This document shows, piece by piece, positions 18,091-27,492 of a DNA stretch of 64,000 bases. Origin of the DNA: Legionella gratiana (lineage in GTDB: Bacteria; Pseudomonadota; Gammaproteobacteria; Legionellales; Legionellaceae); assembly GCF_001467695.1 (NCBI RefSeq), contig NZ_LNYE01000029.1, positions 245,966 to 309,965 on the forward strand, written 5' to 3'. Numbering within the stretch: position 1 is the stretch's first letter; the number at the start of each line of letters is the position of its first letter. Position numbers and translations under genes: made by a program. Below the pieces are notes generated by a model. That model did no database searches, was not told the origin of the DNA, and saw only the letters and a program-made list of their open reading frames with translations.

Positions 18091-18465
18091 ATGAAAACTT
18101 CTAGTAGTACACATCATAAAGAAGAAATTGTTTTGTCGAAGGCTTTATGCAACTTGGCAAAATTTTATTCTTTAACCGGAAAAGACTTAGGTAAAATCAT
18201 TGGTATAAGTGAGCCCAGCGCATCTCGTCTCGGTCAGGGGAAAAAATTAATTTCACCTCATACAAAAGAAGGTGAAATCGCTCTATTACTTTTAAGGATA
18301 TATAGAAGCTTAAATGCTATGGTTGGAAATAATCATGAAAAAGCTAAATTATGGCTCAATAGTCAAAATAAATATTTTAAAAATAAACCTATCGAAGAAA
18401 TTAAAACTATTCCTGGTTTAATTAGGGTACTTAACTATTTAGATGCAATGCGCGGTAAATTATGA
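18091..18465 (+). CDS. Xre/ParS/MbcA-type antitoxin
   Basis: A 124-aa protein with an N-terminal helix-turn-helix (GKIIGISEPSASRLGQGKKLISP) and a C-terminal region ending NHEKAKLWLNSQNKYFKNKPIEEIKTIPGLIRVLNYLDAMRGKL, the Xre-MbcA-ParS toxin-binding domain (DUF2384). It should bind and neutralise the RES toxin and repress the operon. A GAAAGGGG site selects the ATG at 18091 over an upstream in-frame ATG lying in the promoter. It overlaps the toxin gene by four bases (ATGA). Confidence 0.88.
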   Translation: MKTSSSTHHKEEIVLSKALCNLAKFYSLTGKDLGKIIGISEPSASRLGQGKKLISPHTKEGEIALLLLRIYRSLNAMVGNNHEKAKLWLNSQNKYFKNKPIEEIKTIPGLIRVLNYLDAMRGKL

Positions 18466-19202
18466 GTATTTGGACCGAATGTGAAGGTTTAAAATTTTTC
18501 AAATATTTGGAGTTGGAGCCATGGAGAATAGTAGAGGATCAATATAGTTCGAGCTCCAGAGATTTAGTTGAGAGCAGTGAAGAACACGATCTTTTAGAAA
18601 AATTACTGGATAATTCAAAACCTCAAGTAGTCAATAATAAGCACTATTTAGTTTTTACTCCTTTCAGATATCCTCCGCTTGAGTATGGATCCCGATTTGG
18701 CAATACTTATGAGCCTTCGCTGTGGTATGGCTCTTTATCTCAACAGACAGCATTTGCAGAGGTAGCATTTTACCGTTTGAAATTTTTTGATGATACTTTA
18801 GCTAATTTAGAATACATTGAGATTCGAATGACCGCATTTAAGGCTTATATACAAACAAAAAATGGAATTGACTTAACACAGTCTCCATTTCAAAAACATC
18901 AAGATAAAATTTCAAGCAAAACAAATTATGAACACAGTCAACTTTTAGGTGCAGAGATGAGAGAGGCAAAAGTTGATGCTTTTATCTTTGCTTCAGCAAG
19001 AGATAAAAATGCTGGGGAAAATGTTGCAGCATTCACACCAGATGTATTTAAAATTAAAAATAAAGAATATATAACTAATATGCAAAATTGGCGGTGTATA
19101 GCAAACAAAAATATTATTGAATTTAGTCGCGATGAAATTTTACAAAGAAAAAAACTGGAATTTTCTAAAGCTGAATTTGAAGAGTTTTGTAATGTGAATT
19201 AA
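18462..19202 (+). CDS. RES-domain toxin
   Basis: RES toxins degrade NAD+ or transfer ADP-ribose and are related to diphtheria-toxin-like folds. The 246-aa protein shows the core RFGNTYEPSLWYGSLSQQTAFAEVAFYR (arginine, YGS and glutamate positions) and a later FIFASARDKNAGENVAAFTP containing the family serine region. It partners with the preceding Xre antitoxin, with overlapping reading frames. It is longer than minimal RES toxins (about 150-190 aa) because of an N-terminal extension of some 60 residues. Confidence 0.85.
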   Translation: MSIWTECEGLKFFKYLELEPWRIVEDQYSSSSRDLVESSEEHDLLEKLLDNSKPQVVNNKHYLVFTPFRYPPLEYGSRFGNTYEPSLWYGSLSQQTAFAEVAFYRLKFFDDTLANLEYIEIRMTAFKAYIQTKNGIDLTQSPFQKHQDKISSKTNYEHSQLLGAEMREAKVDAFIFASARDKNAGENVAAFTPDVFKIKNKEYITNMQNWRCIANKNIIEFSRDEILQRKKLEFSKAEFEEFCNVN

Positions 19203-19228
19203 GGGTTCTAATCATAGAGGAGGTCAAT

Positions 19229-19255
19229 ATGTATTCTTTTTATTTAAATAATTGA
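19229..19255 (+). other. Eight-codon open frame behind a full Shine-Dalgarno site
   Basis: AGAGGAGGT precedes an ATG by four bases, followed by seven codons (YSFYLNN) and TGA. It lies 27 bases after the RES toxin stop. The site is better than those of most genes here. It may be a relic of a deleted gene start or a leader peptide. Confidence 0.3.
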
Positions 19256-19275
19256 CTTTGAAAGCCCCCTTTTTG

Positions 19276-21843
19276 TCAGTTCTTCCGCAGGCTCACTTCG
19301 ACACCTAATCGAGCTTCTCTATTTTCGGCAGAACCTTTTATGTTATCCAAAGCTTCTTTAAATTTAGATACTTTGCTGGAAAGTCCATTATCATTGTTAT
19401 AAGCATAAGCCAGTCTACCTGCTGCTGCAGCTGTCCCTGCCACAGTAGCCACCGTTGCAGCTGTTGCCATTGCACTTAAACCCATAACTCCTGCTATAGT
19501 CAGAAGTAAACTGCCTCCTCCAGTTACAGGAATAAGTAAAATGCCGATACATGCTGCTGCCGCTAATGCAAAATAGCATAATGATTTTTTAATACTATCC
19601 CCATTGATGCACTTATTTATTGATATCTTTTTTGACAGATTTGTTAATTCTATTATATTGTCAGCACTTTTAGTTTCATCATTCCTGTCATCGAGAGTTT
19701 TGGAGGCGCATCGTAACACTTTTATTAGACTAGTTAGAGTAGCAGGATCGGTCTTAGATAGTGGTTTTTCAACACCTTTTTGCACCACTTTTAATACATT
19801 TTCTGAGGCCTTAGTTAATTTACTCTCCTTTATTTCATCTACACGGTTCCTAAACTCTTGAACCCATTTTTCATATTCATCAATAAGAAAGTCAACTTTT
19901 TTTTCAGCGATTTCAGTCTCTACTTGTCGCATTGTACTGTTTTTATTGAAAACCTCTACCGCCCTAGAAAGTGCAAAAGCTTCCGCCGAAGTCAACTTTT
20001 TCTCTGCATTTTCTTTGATAAGATAATAGACTTCTCGAGAAACGACGGCTTTTGATTTATCTTGGAGTTGATTCTCCAGCATGACTATCTTTTTCATCAA
20101 AGGATCATCTTGCTTAACCATCTCTCTAGAATTACCAATTTTTTGATAGAAAGTTTTAAAATTCTCGACTAGATCAATATAAAATTGATCCGCATTAAAT
20201 ATGGTTTGATCTTTAACCGCACTTGCTTTAAGTGCTTTAATTTTATCCATATATGTGGCCATATTATTAACATCTACTCGATTTATTTGTCCTTGTTCAT
20301 CAATATGGTATAATTCATGCATATTATTTTCTTTGTCGATAATAATATAGTGATTTACATAGGCTGAGAGATCAGAGGGAAATTCATCCATCGAATGAAC
20401 AAAATGCGACGTAACATGCAAGTCATGATTAACAAGATGAGTTATTGTATCCAAGAACCCCATTGCATCCATAATTCTTGCCACTTTGGTTGCTTCATCA
20501 AAACTTGTTGTGGTTAAAGAACCAACACGTAACTCTATAGTATTAAGTGGATACTGAGTTCTCAATTTATCATACCCAATTTCCTTTTGATGAGTATTCT
20601 TATAATCTGTTTTCAAGTCACCAAAGATGCGTACTAACTTATTACGTTTGAGTCGCTCCTTCCAGTCCGCTTTATAAATAGTATGGTCTAAATCTTCTTT
20701 AATTTGATTGAATAATAGCGCTGATATTTTGCCATAATCTACAGTCTCATTCTTGCCTTTATATTTGTTTAGTACTTTATCAATTGATTGATTTATCGAT
20801 TCAATTTTTATCTCCTCTGATAATTCTTGATTAAAGAAATCTTTAAGAAATCTTGCCAATTCCTCTGAGCTATTTGGAAGATGATCTATTGAATCTAACT
20901 TCATTTTAATTTGGTTTATATTCTCCCATGCTTCCAGGTAATTGCTATAAAGAGCTTGGAATACAGGGTTTGTATCGTTGTCTAAACCTTCACCAAAGGC
21001 AAAAACTAAAGTTTGCAGCGGCTTTTTATTTGGTACAAATGCTCCATTTACCGCATCATAATCAAAGTAGTCTGTAGGTAAATTGTCATATAGCCCACCA
21101 TCAACAAATTTTCTTTCTACACTATCTATTTCAATCGTCACAGGCTCTAATACTACTGGAATAGACGCAGATGCACGACACGCTAATGCAATTTCAACAT
21201 CAGGGGTTGTTTCACTGCTAAAGATTTGCATTGCTCCATCAGGAAAGCTTACAGCATTTAAGCTAAGTTTTTTGAATGTTTCTGGGAAATGCTCATTGAG
21301 TATCTTCAAATGGGAAAACGTAATTTTGGGTTCAGTTTTTTTCAGTTCATCTATCAGGTCATTCAAATCATCAGGGCATGTCTTTTTCTGTTTTATCAAT
21401 CTCTTTATTTCTATTACTAAATTTTCCCTAACTGTTTCGATAATATTACTACGAATAAAATCTAACAAAGGTTGGCCGTCTTTTGTTATTCCAAAAAGGC
21501 ATCCAGTATCGTTTCCAGGTTTTTTATTGACCCTTTTACCCATTAACTGTTTTAGATTCGTGTTGAGCATTGTTTCACGGAATTTTTCCGGCGGCATTCC
21601 TAAAGCCCAAATGGTAGAAGTAATAGCTCCTGCTGATGCTCCAGAAAACATTTTCATATTCTTTAGTATATCAGTAGTAACTAGCGCCTTATAGACACCG
21701 GAGTTGACCACTCCTTTTGCACCACCGCCGCTTCCAGTTCCTCTTTCTGGGGGTAGTAAGCTTTTTATAAATCCTTGTAATCTTTCTACTTGTTTTATCT
21801 CTTGATTATTCTCATCAACAGTCTCTTCTTTATTCTGAGTCAT
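19276..21843 (-). CDS. Patatin-like phospholipase effector, VpdC-like
   Basis: The 855-aa protein has a patatin domain (about 35-290): oxyanion loop GTGSGGGAKG (35-44), nucleophile elbow GASAG with S70, and the catalytic aspartate in FVDGGLYDNLP. Patatin enzymes release fatty acids from phospholipids. Legionella uses several as Dot/Icm effectors (VipD, VpdA, VpdB, VpdC). The length and the long C-terminal helical part fit VpdC best; that assignment is from memory of family size. Residues about 760-825 contain alanine/glycine-rich hydrophobic segments that could contact membrane. No signal peptide; monocistronic. Confidence 0.85.
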   Translation of the reverse strand: MTQNKEETVDENNQEIKQVERLQGFIKSLLPPERGTGSGGGAKGVVNSGVYKALVTTDILKNMKMFSGASAGAITSTIWALGMPPEKFRETMLNTNLKQLMGKRVNKKPGNDTGCLFGITKDGQPLLDFIRSNIIETVRENLVIEIKRLIKQKKTCPDDLNDLIDELKKTEPKITFSHLKILNEHFPETFKKLSLNAVSFPDGAMQIFSSETTPDVEIALACRASASIPVVLEPVTIEIDSVERKFVDGGLYDNLPTDYFDYDAVNGAFVPNKKPLQTLVFAFGEGLDNDTNPVFQALYSNYLEAWENINQIKMKLDSIDHLPNSSEELARFLKDFFNQELSEEIKIESINQSIDKVLNKYKGKNETVDYGKISALLFNQIKEDLDHTIYKADWKERLKRNKLVRIFGDLKTDYKNTHQKEIGYDKLRTQYPLNTIELRVGSLTTTSFDEATKVARIMDAMGFLDTITHLVNHDLHVTSHFVHSMDEFPSDLSAYVNHYIIIDKENNMHELYHIDEQGQINRVDVNNMATYMDKIKALKASAVKDQTIFNADQFYIDLVENFKTFYQKIGNSREMVKQDDPLMKKIVMLENQLQDKSKAVVSREVYYLIKENAEKKLTSAEAFALSRAVEVFNKNSTMRQVETEIAEKKVDFLIDEYEKWVQEFRNRVDEIKESKLTKASENVLKVVQKGVEKPLSKTDPATLTSLIKVLRCASKTLDDRNDETKSADNIIELTNLSKKISINKCINGDSIKKSLCYFALAAAACIGILLIPVTGGGSLLLTIAGVMGLSAMATAATVATVAGTAAAAGRLAYAYNNDNGLSSKVSKFKEALDNIKGSAENREARLGVEVSLRKN

Positions 21844-22139
21844 ATGATACTTCTCACTCGGAAATTATATTGGTCATTATGCGTATTTTTTACCAAAAGA
21901 ACCAATGGAATAAATTTATAGATGATATAATGAAATTTAATATCTAGATATGTCGACGGATTTATTTAGCCTCATAAGCCGCGGTGTTTGTAAAATTAAA
22001 ATCCCCGATTTTTTTCTTTGAAATGCTGCGTAGGCTATAAGTGCCTCAAAAACACATAAAATGAGATTAGTTAAAGATCCAATTATACTAAAGTAGTTAT
22101 ATAATCCAACGCATCTGGGTATAAAAAAGTGATATAACA

Positions 22140-22763
22140 ATGCAATTCACGGACAGAGACTGGTTTCTAGAAGAGTTACCTGAACAAGTTGATTATAGTT
22201 GGTTGTTAAGATGGATAAAGTTTTGGGTAGAAACAGAAAATCTACCATTTAAGATGGGTGTTTTAGCGACAGTAGATGAAAATGGGTTTCCAAGAAGTCG
22301 TACAGTAGCCATTCGTGAACTAAACGAACATGGGTTGATTTTTTTTACCCAGAAGGGTAGCGCGAAAGTAGCACATATTTTAGTTAATCCCTATGTTTCT
22401 TTTACTTTTATGTTACCGAATACACAAAGACAAGTTACTGTTTTGGGTAGAGTAACGCCACTTGACGAACGTGAAAATTTAAAAAACTGGGAGACTTATG
22501 ATCAAGAGCGAAGGTTACGTTTTTTAGTCTATGGCACAAAGTCGGGACAGGCGATAAAAAAACAACTGAAGTTAGATGACGAGTTAGTTGCTTTAAGGGA
22601 TCAATATAAAAAAACACTCCCAGAAAGACCTCGAGAGTATGTTGGTTATACGATTGCTCCTGAAGAGATAAAGTTTTATCAATTAAATGAACATCGGTTG
22701 TCGGACTCAATAATTGCAAAATGTACTCATGCAACTTGGACTTTACAGCGATTTGTTCCTTAG
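22140..22763 (+). CDS. Pyridoxamine-5-phosphate oxidase family flavoprotein
   Basis: The 207-aa protein has the PNPOx split-barrel: NLPFKMGVLATVDENGFPRSRTVAIRELNEHGLIFFTQKGSAK carries the FMN-binding positions, followed by QRQVTVLGRV and a C-terminal EIKFYQLNEHRLSDSI. True PdxH ends with a conserved IELWKG-x-RLHDR block; here the equivalent block is altered, so a role in making pyridoxal phosphate is possible but not secure. No clear operon partner. Confidence 0.8.
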   Translation: MQFTDRDWFLEELPEQVDYSWLLRWIKFWVETENLPFKMGVLATVDENGFPRSRTVAIRELNEHGLIFFTQKGSAKVAHILVNPYVSFTFMLPNTQRQVTVLGRVTPLDERENLKNWETYDQERRLRFLVYGTKSGQAIKKQLKLDDELVALRDQYKKTLPERPREYVGYTIAPEEIKFYQLNEHRLSDSIIAKCTHATWTLQRFVP

Positions 22764-23154
22764 CTAATACATGTGCATTTTTCCCTGAGTTAAACATATG
22801 TTGTAATTGACGATTACTTATACATGTTAATGTATTAGAGATAGTAGTATATTTTTCAATTCACTTTGTTTGATTATTCATTCTTATGCATTCTGGTGAT
22901 ATTTTTGAGCTCGTTCTGAATAGGTGTATATCACTGTGTGCACCCTGCAATTCAATTATAAATCTTTGCCCCGCTAATCGTAGTTATTAAGATAGCTAAA
23001 ATTGAGTGTATATACTCTATAAACGAAAAAACATGATTAATACTATTAAACAGGAATCAACCTTAAGCGAGTAGTTATTGCTAATTGAGCGTAAAATTAA
23101 TTTCGCAAAAAAAGCATGGAGCTCGACGACAAAAGGTATTTTTTTGTATTTCCA
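22764..23154. other. Non-coding gap between convergent genes
   Basis: About 390 AT-rich bases. I find no convincing gene, terminator or repeat in it. Confidence 0.4.
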
Positions 23155-23841
23155 TTATATTTTTTTACCTTGATTAAATAAGATATTTTTGGCTTCTTCT
23201 GTTAAATTTAAATCAACATTTATTTCTTTAGCTTTAACATATGCACGTTGAATGGCTGGGCGCTTTTGTATATTTAAAAACCATCTTTTTAAATCAGGAA
23301 AATCATCTAAATTTTGTTGTTGTTTTTCATAAGAAACTATCCATGGATAACAAGCCATATCTGCAATTGAGTATTCATTTGCTATAAACTCTCGATTAGA
23401 TAAATGTTTATTAAGAACACCATACAACCTGGCAGTTTCTCTAATATAGCGATCGACGGCATAAGTTTGATCTTTAGCATGCTGGCTAAAATGATGATTT
23501 TGTCCTGCCATAGGCCCCAATCCTCCGACTTGCCAAAAGAGCCATTGCAAAACTTCATAACGGTCATGAACATTTTGAGGTAAAAACTGCCCTGTTTTTT
23601 CTGCTAAATACAGTAAAATGGCACCTGATTCAAAGATGGATATAGGATTACTCCTGTCTTGAGGATTATGATCAACTATGGCAGGAATTCGATTATTGGG
23701 AGATATCCGTAAGAACTCTTCGGAAAATTGTTCCCCCTCAAAAATATTTATTGGTATTAGCTTGTATGGGAGACCGGATTCCTCAAAAAATATTGTAATT
23801 TTATGTCCGTTTGGGGTGGGCCAGTAATACAGATCCATCAT
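23155..23841 (-). CDS. yfcG: Glutathione transferase, YfcG type (disulfide-bond oxidoreductase)
   Basis: The 228-aa protein follows E. coli YfcG closely: TPNGHKITIFFEE at the N-terminus, SPNNRIPAIVDH, the glutathione-binding FESGAILLYLAEKTG (about 72-86) and LQWLFWQVGGLGPMAGQNHHF. YfcG-type enzymes bind two glutathiones and reduce disulfides. The thioredoxin-like domain spans about 1-87 and the helical domain about 95-205. A decayed copy of its middle lies at 16440-16585. Confidence 0.9.
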   Translation of the reverse strand: MMDLYYWPTPNGHKITIFFEESGLPYKLIPINIFEGEQFSEEFLRISPNNRIPAIVDHNPQDRSNPISIFESGAILLYLAEKTGQFLPQNVHDRYEVLQWLFWQVGGLGPMAGQNHHFSQHAKDQTYAVDRYIRETARLYGVLNKHLSNREFIANEYSIADMACYPWIVSYEKQQQNLDDFPDLKRWFLNIQKRPAIQRAYVKAKEINVDLNLTEEAKNILFNQGKKI

Positions 23842-23912
23842 TATGTAAGTCCTTCAAATAGGTTATAAATTAATTAAATGATTATACTTAAGAAAATTAA
23901 GTATTACACATG

Positions 23913-24242
23913 CTATTTTTTTGGACGTTTCTTTTTCGGTTCAGGGAGTTCTAACGCAGTAAGTCTAACTAGGTGAGTTAGCCATTCACTATCTTCCAGT
24001 AAGTCACCAGATATGAGTAAGTAAGGTTTTGCACCTGGATATGGAATACCTTCGATGTAGGTGTTAATGAATGCCTTACCAGCGTTAGTTGGTTTGATAA
24101 ATAGTTGATCATCACAAACTAAAGCTATTACTTTTTCATGATAGTAAATTGCATATTCTCCAAACATTTTTTTCGCACGGATCATGCTAGTATCTGCAAT
24201 TTGATCAAGAATAAAATCAATAGTACTTTGTTTTGAAGACAT
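23913..24242 (-). CDS. TfoX N-terminal domain protein
   Basis: The 109-aa protein is a TfoX_N domain: ARKMFGEYAIYYHEKVIALVCDDQLFIKPT and PYLLISGDLLEDSEWLTHLV. It lacks the C-terminal TfoX domain of the competence regulator Sxy/TfoX, so a competence role is not implied. The lysine-rich end (PEPKKKRPKK) may contact nucleic acid. It lies 60 bases from the tRNA-Pro gene. Confidence 0.82.
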   Translation of the reverse strand: MSSKQSTIDFILDQIADTSMIRAKKMFGEYAIYYHEKVIALVCDDQLFIKPTNAGKAFINTYIEGIPYPGAKPYLLISGDLLEDSEWLTHLVRLTALELPEPKKKRPKK

Positions 24243-24302
24243 GATTGTCGCACTTGGAGCTAGAATGCGCCGGTTTTGTCTTCGGAATAGACCCAGGTGT
24301 TT

Positions 24303-24379
24303 TGGTCGGAGTGACAGGAATTGAACCTGCGACCCCTGCCTCCCGAAGGCAGTGCTCTACCAGGCTGAGCTACACTCCG
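24303..24379 (-). tRNA. tRNA-Pro (anticodon CGG)
   Basis: Read on the minus strand it starts CGGAGTGTAGC and folds as a cloverleaf: 7-bp acceptor CGGAGTG/CACTCCG, D arm AGCTCAGCCTGGTAGAGC, anticodon stem CTGCC/GGCAG around loop TTCGGGA (anticodon CGG), T arm with GGTTCAATTC, discriminator A and an encoded CCA. It reads proline codon CCG. Confidence 0.96.
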
Positions 24380-24432
24380 TGTTGGGAAGAAGAAATTCTT
24401 CGGCACTGGATAAAACTATATAATAATCAAAA

Positions 24433-25401
24433 TTAATAACTTCTTAGTAATGCAAATTGTGCGAGCTCAATAAGCGCATTTTTATATTTTGAGTCAGGCA
24501 ATAGTGTTAAGCAGGAAATTGCAGTATTGACTTCTTTGGCTGCAATTTCTTTAGTGTATTCTATTGCTTTAGTTTCTTCCAACGCTTCAAGAATTTCAGG
24601 CAAAAAGTCGAGCGTGCCGTGTTTTAGGCTTTCTTGTATTTGCTGCTTTTGTAATTCTGTTCCATGTTGTAATGCATAAATTAAAGGTAAAGTTGCTTTT
24701 CCATCAGCGAGATCATCGCCTATGTTTTTACCAATCGTTTTTGCATCAGAACAATAATCCAGTGCATCATCTATAAGCTGGAACGCGTTACCTAGGTGTA
24801 AACCATAATCATATAGAGCGTCTTGCATTTCTTTAGATGAGTTGCTAATTATTGGACCTATGCAAGCAGCAGCCGCAAATAATAATGCTGTTTTTGCGCG
24901 AATTACATCAAAATATTCTTCAAAGGTTAATGTAGGGTTATGGCGGTTCGTTAGTTGTTTGACTTCACCGCAACTGATTTCCAGTGCTGTTCTGGCGAAG
25001 AGCTTAAGTACCTCTGAATTATTGGTATCAACCATTAACTCAATGGATTGGGTAAAAAGATAATCACCAACTAAGATGCTTGCTTTGCTTCCCCATATAT
25101 TGTTTGCTGTTTGACGTCCTCTTCTTAAAGTAGATTCATCAATGACATCGTCATGCAATAAAGTTGCTGTATGAAAAAACTCTACCATTGCGGCTAGGTT
25201 AATGTGTTCTTGACCTTGATAGCTACATGCGTTACTTGTTAAAAGAACTAGCAATGGACGTAGCCTTTTTCCTCCACTTTCAATCATATGGTGGGACATT
25301 CTATCAATTAAGCCGATTTGCGATTCAATTTTATTAATAATTAAATTATTAACGGCATTAAAATCGTCATTAACCAGCGTACGCATACTGTCAATCGCCA
25401 T
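24433..25401 (-). CDS. ispB: Octaprenyl diphosphate synthase
   Basis: IspB makes the long isoprenoid side chain of ubiquinone from FPP and IPP. The two aspartate-rich motifs are present: LLHDDVIDE (FARM) and LIDDALDY (SARM), with GGKRLRP near residue 44. An AGAGGAC site favours the ATG at 25401 (322 aa, the family length) over an upstream ATG at 25422. It lies next to, but divergent in function from, the translation genes that follow on the same strand. Confidence 0.94.
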   Translation of the reverse strand: MAIDSMRTLVNDDFNAVNNLIINKIESQIGLIDRMSHHMIESGGKRLRPLLVLLTSNACSYQGQEHINLAAMVEFFHTATLLHDDVIDESTLRRGRQTANNIWGSKASILVGDYLFTQSIELMVDTNNSEVLKLFARTALEISCGEVKQLTNRHNPTLTFEEYFDVIRAKTALLFAAAACIGPIISNSSKEMQDALYDYGLHLGNAFQLIDDALDYCSDAKTIGKNIGDDLADGKATLPLIYALQHGTELQKQQIQESLKHGTLDFLPEILEALEETKAIEYTKEIAAKEVNTAISCLTLLPDSKYKNALIELAQFALLRSY

Positions 25402-25479
25402 TGTTTGTCCTCTACGACTCAATCAATAAATGCTAAGGTTGGGCATAAGAATTGTCAAGTAAAACTGGTTTGGATTGGT

Positions 25480-26571
25480 TTATACATTAAAGCGAAAATG
25501 CATGACATCGCCATCGCAAACAACATAATCCTTACCTTCTAAACGTAATTTACCTGCTTCTTTAGCACCTTGTTCTCCGCCACACTGGATAAATGCATCA
25601 TAGGCTATAACTTCGGCGCGGATGAAGCCTTTTTCAAAATCCGAATGGATAACTCCGGCAGCTTGAGGAGCGGTAGCTCCTTTACGGATAGTCCAAGCTC
25701 TTACCTCTTTTACTCCGGCAGTAAAATAGGTTTGCAATCCTAATAGTTCATAACCTGCGCGGATTACTCGATGTAAACCGGGTTCACTTAAACCTAAATC
25801 TTCCATAAACTCTTGACGGTCGGTTTCATCTAACTCTACGAGTTCTGCTTCAGTTGCTGCACATAGAGCAACAATACTTGCTTTTTCTTGTATTGCTAAT
25901 TCACGAACTTGATCCAGTAATGGATTATTTTCATATCCATTATCATCAACGTTTGCAATATAAAGTACAGGCTTCGCAGTGAGTAGGAAAAGTCGACGTG
26001 AAATGGATTCTTCTTCAGCCGAGAGTTCAAGTGTGCGCACTGGATAACCTTCATCAAGATGCGCTTTGATTTTTTCTAATGTTTTCACTTCAAATAGGGC
26101 TTCTTTATTTCCACTACGGCTGTTTTTTCCAGCTTTTAATAAAGCTTTTTCAAGAGTTTCCATGTCTGCTAAAGCCAATTCTGTATTAATGACTTCAATA
26201 TCACTTAATGGATGAACATGGCCTTCTACATGAACTACATCGGTATTCTCAAAGCAACGAACAACATGGGCAATTGCATCCGTTTCACGAATATTTGCCA
26301 AAAACTGATTGCCTAACCCTTCTCCTTTTGAGGCTCCTTTAACAATACCTGCAATGTCAACAAATTGCATGGTTGCTGGGAGTACTTGTTGGGGGTTTAC
26401 TATTTTACTTAAAGCATCTAGGCGTGGATCAGGAACAGTCACAATTCCCACATTGGGCTCAATAGTACAAAAAGGGTAATTTGCTGCTTCAATGCCCGCT
26501 TTAGTGAGGGCGTTGAACAGAGTTGATTTACCAACATTGGGCAAGCCCACTATTCCACATTTAAATCCCAT
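25480..26571 (-). CDS. ychF: Redox-regulated ATPase YchF (Obg-like)
   Basis: The 363-aa P-loop ATPase has G1 [14 protein letters not shown], a switch region with [20 protein letters not shown], and the C-terminal TGS-like domain ending [14 protein letters not shown]. YchF hydrolyses ATP rather than GTP, binds ribosomes and influences leaderless translation and oxidative stress. It lies 57 bases downstream of pth, the widespread pth-ychF arrangement. Confidence 0.96.
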   Translation of the reverse strand: MGFKCGIVGLPNVGKSTLFNALTKAGIEAANYPFCTIEPNVGIVTVPDPRLDALSKIVNPQQVLPATMQFVDIAGIVKGASKGEGLGNQFLANIRETDAIAHVVRCFENTDVVHVEGHVHPLSDIEVINTELALADMETLEKALLKAGKNSRSGNKEALFEVKTLEKIKAHLDEGYPVRTLELSAEEESISRRLFLLTAKPVLYIANVDDNGYENNPLLDQVRELAIQEKASIVALCAATEAELVELDETDRQEFMEDLGLSEPGLHRVIRAGYELLGLQTYFTAGVKEVRAWTIRKGATAPQAAGVIHSDFEKGFIRAEVIAYDAFIQCGGEQGAKEAGKLRLEGKDYVVCDGDVMHFRFNV

Positions 26572-26628
26572 ATGTAGTACCTCTAAAAATGTTATATTTA
26601 GGATGTGTGTAAAGAACTACACGACTCC

Positions 26629-27198
26629 TTAAGTATTTAATTGATTCATTGCTTTGGCTAAATCACCAGAGAATATGCATGGCATTGCAGCAATACCTCT
26701 ATCAATTGCGTCATAAATTAATTGTCTTTCTTGTGCTGAAGGTTTACTGAGTACAAATTGGTGGACTAAGTCTTTATGTCCTGGATGGCCAATCCCAATA
26801 CGCATACGGTGAAACTCAGCACTTCCTAATTGAGCAATTATATCTCTTAAGCCATTATGACCTCCATGGCCACCACCTGTTTTAAGTTTAATGCGTCCCG
26901 CAGGTAAGTCTAACTCATCATGTACGATTAATATCTCATTGGGTTGAATACGATAAAATTGACTTATAAGTCGAGTGGGTTGGCCACTATGATTCATAAA
27001 AGTAGTAGGTAATACCAATTTACATAGGTGTTGATTTAATTCTAAATCAACTAACTCAGCTTGCATTTTTTTTTCTAATTTAAAGAAAATACTATGGCGT
27101 TGTGCTAATGCTGAAATTAACCATCCTCCCGCATTATGACGAGTATGCTCATAAGCTGAGCCTGGATTACGTAAACCGATAATTAGTTTAATGGCCAT
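26629..27198 (-). CDS. pth: Peptidyl-tRNA hydrolase
   Basis: Pth frees tRNA from peptidyl-tRNA dropped by ribosomes. The 189-aa protein shows GLRNPGSAYEHTRHNAGGW with the conserved N11 and catalytic H21, FMNHSG, and IVHDELDLPAGRIKLKTGGGHGGHNGLRDI. It belongs to the rplY-pth-ychF group on the minus strand, but here a 145-bp inverted-repeat element separates it from rplY. Confidence 0.96.
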   Translation of the reverse strand: MAIKLIIGLRNPGSAYEHTRHNAGGWLISALAQRHSIFFKLEKKMQAELVDLELNQHLCKLVLPTTFMNHSGQPTRLISQFYRIQPNEILIVHDELDLPAGRIKLKTGGGHGGHNGLRDIIAQLGSAEFHRMRIGIGHPGHKDLVHQFVLSKPSAQERQLIYDAIDRGIAAMPCIFSGDLAKAMNQLNT

Positions 27199-27314
27199 GG
27201 ATTATAAGCTCTTTGCTATGATCAATTTTTGGACTTATGTTGCTTGGGTGAAGTATAGAGAGCAAAGCTCAAATTTAAATAAGTTTCTAAGATTCACTAA
27301 ATTCACCCGATTAC

Positions 27315-27459
27315 AGGGTCTGGTTACAAGTCTACTCTCTCGGCCAAAATGCCTTGGTTTTCTGCGCTATGATGCTCACATACTTTATGTATGTTGCGCT
27401 TCGTTTTGCTCGAAAATCAAGGGCATTTGACTCAAGTTAGCGAATTGTAAACAGACCCT
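27315..27459. mobile_element. 145-bp element with 15-bp inverted terminal repeats (MITE-like)
   Basis: The left end AGGGTCTGGTTACAA (27315-27329) and right end TTGTAAACAGACCCT (27445-27459) are inverted repeats with one mismatch. The inside has a further dyad (ACATACTTTATGTATGT) and no open frame of note. It sits between rplY and pth. Size, ends and lack of coding suggest a non-autonomous transposable element or structured repeat. Confidence 0.65.
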
Positions 27460-27492
27460 ATTGTATTACGTAACAATAAGAATATAAATTTT

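Noticed and set aside
21937..22140. 67-codon frame between the patatin gene and the PNPOx-like gene
   Set aside because: No ribosome-binding site, no recognisable domain and AT-rich composition; it occupies the promoter region of the PNPOx-like gene.
23913..24242. Competence regulator TfoX/Sxy
   Set aside because: Only the N-terminal TfoX domain is present in 109 residues; the C-terminal domain of true competence regulators is missing.
24303..24379. tRNA-Pro as attachment site of a genomic island
   Set aside because: No integrase gene and no direct repeat of the tRNA 3' end were seen in the flanking sequence.
24245..24436. Open frame on the plus strand giving a TGIEPATPASRRQCSTRLSYTP-like product
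   Set aside because: It is the antisense translation of the tRNA-Pro gene, a well-known kind of spurious annotation.
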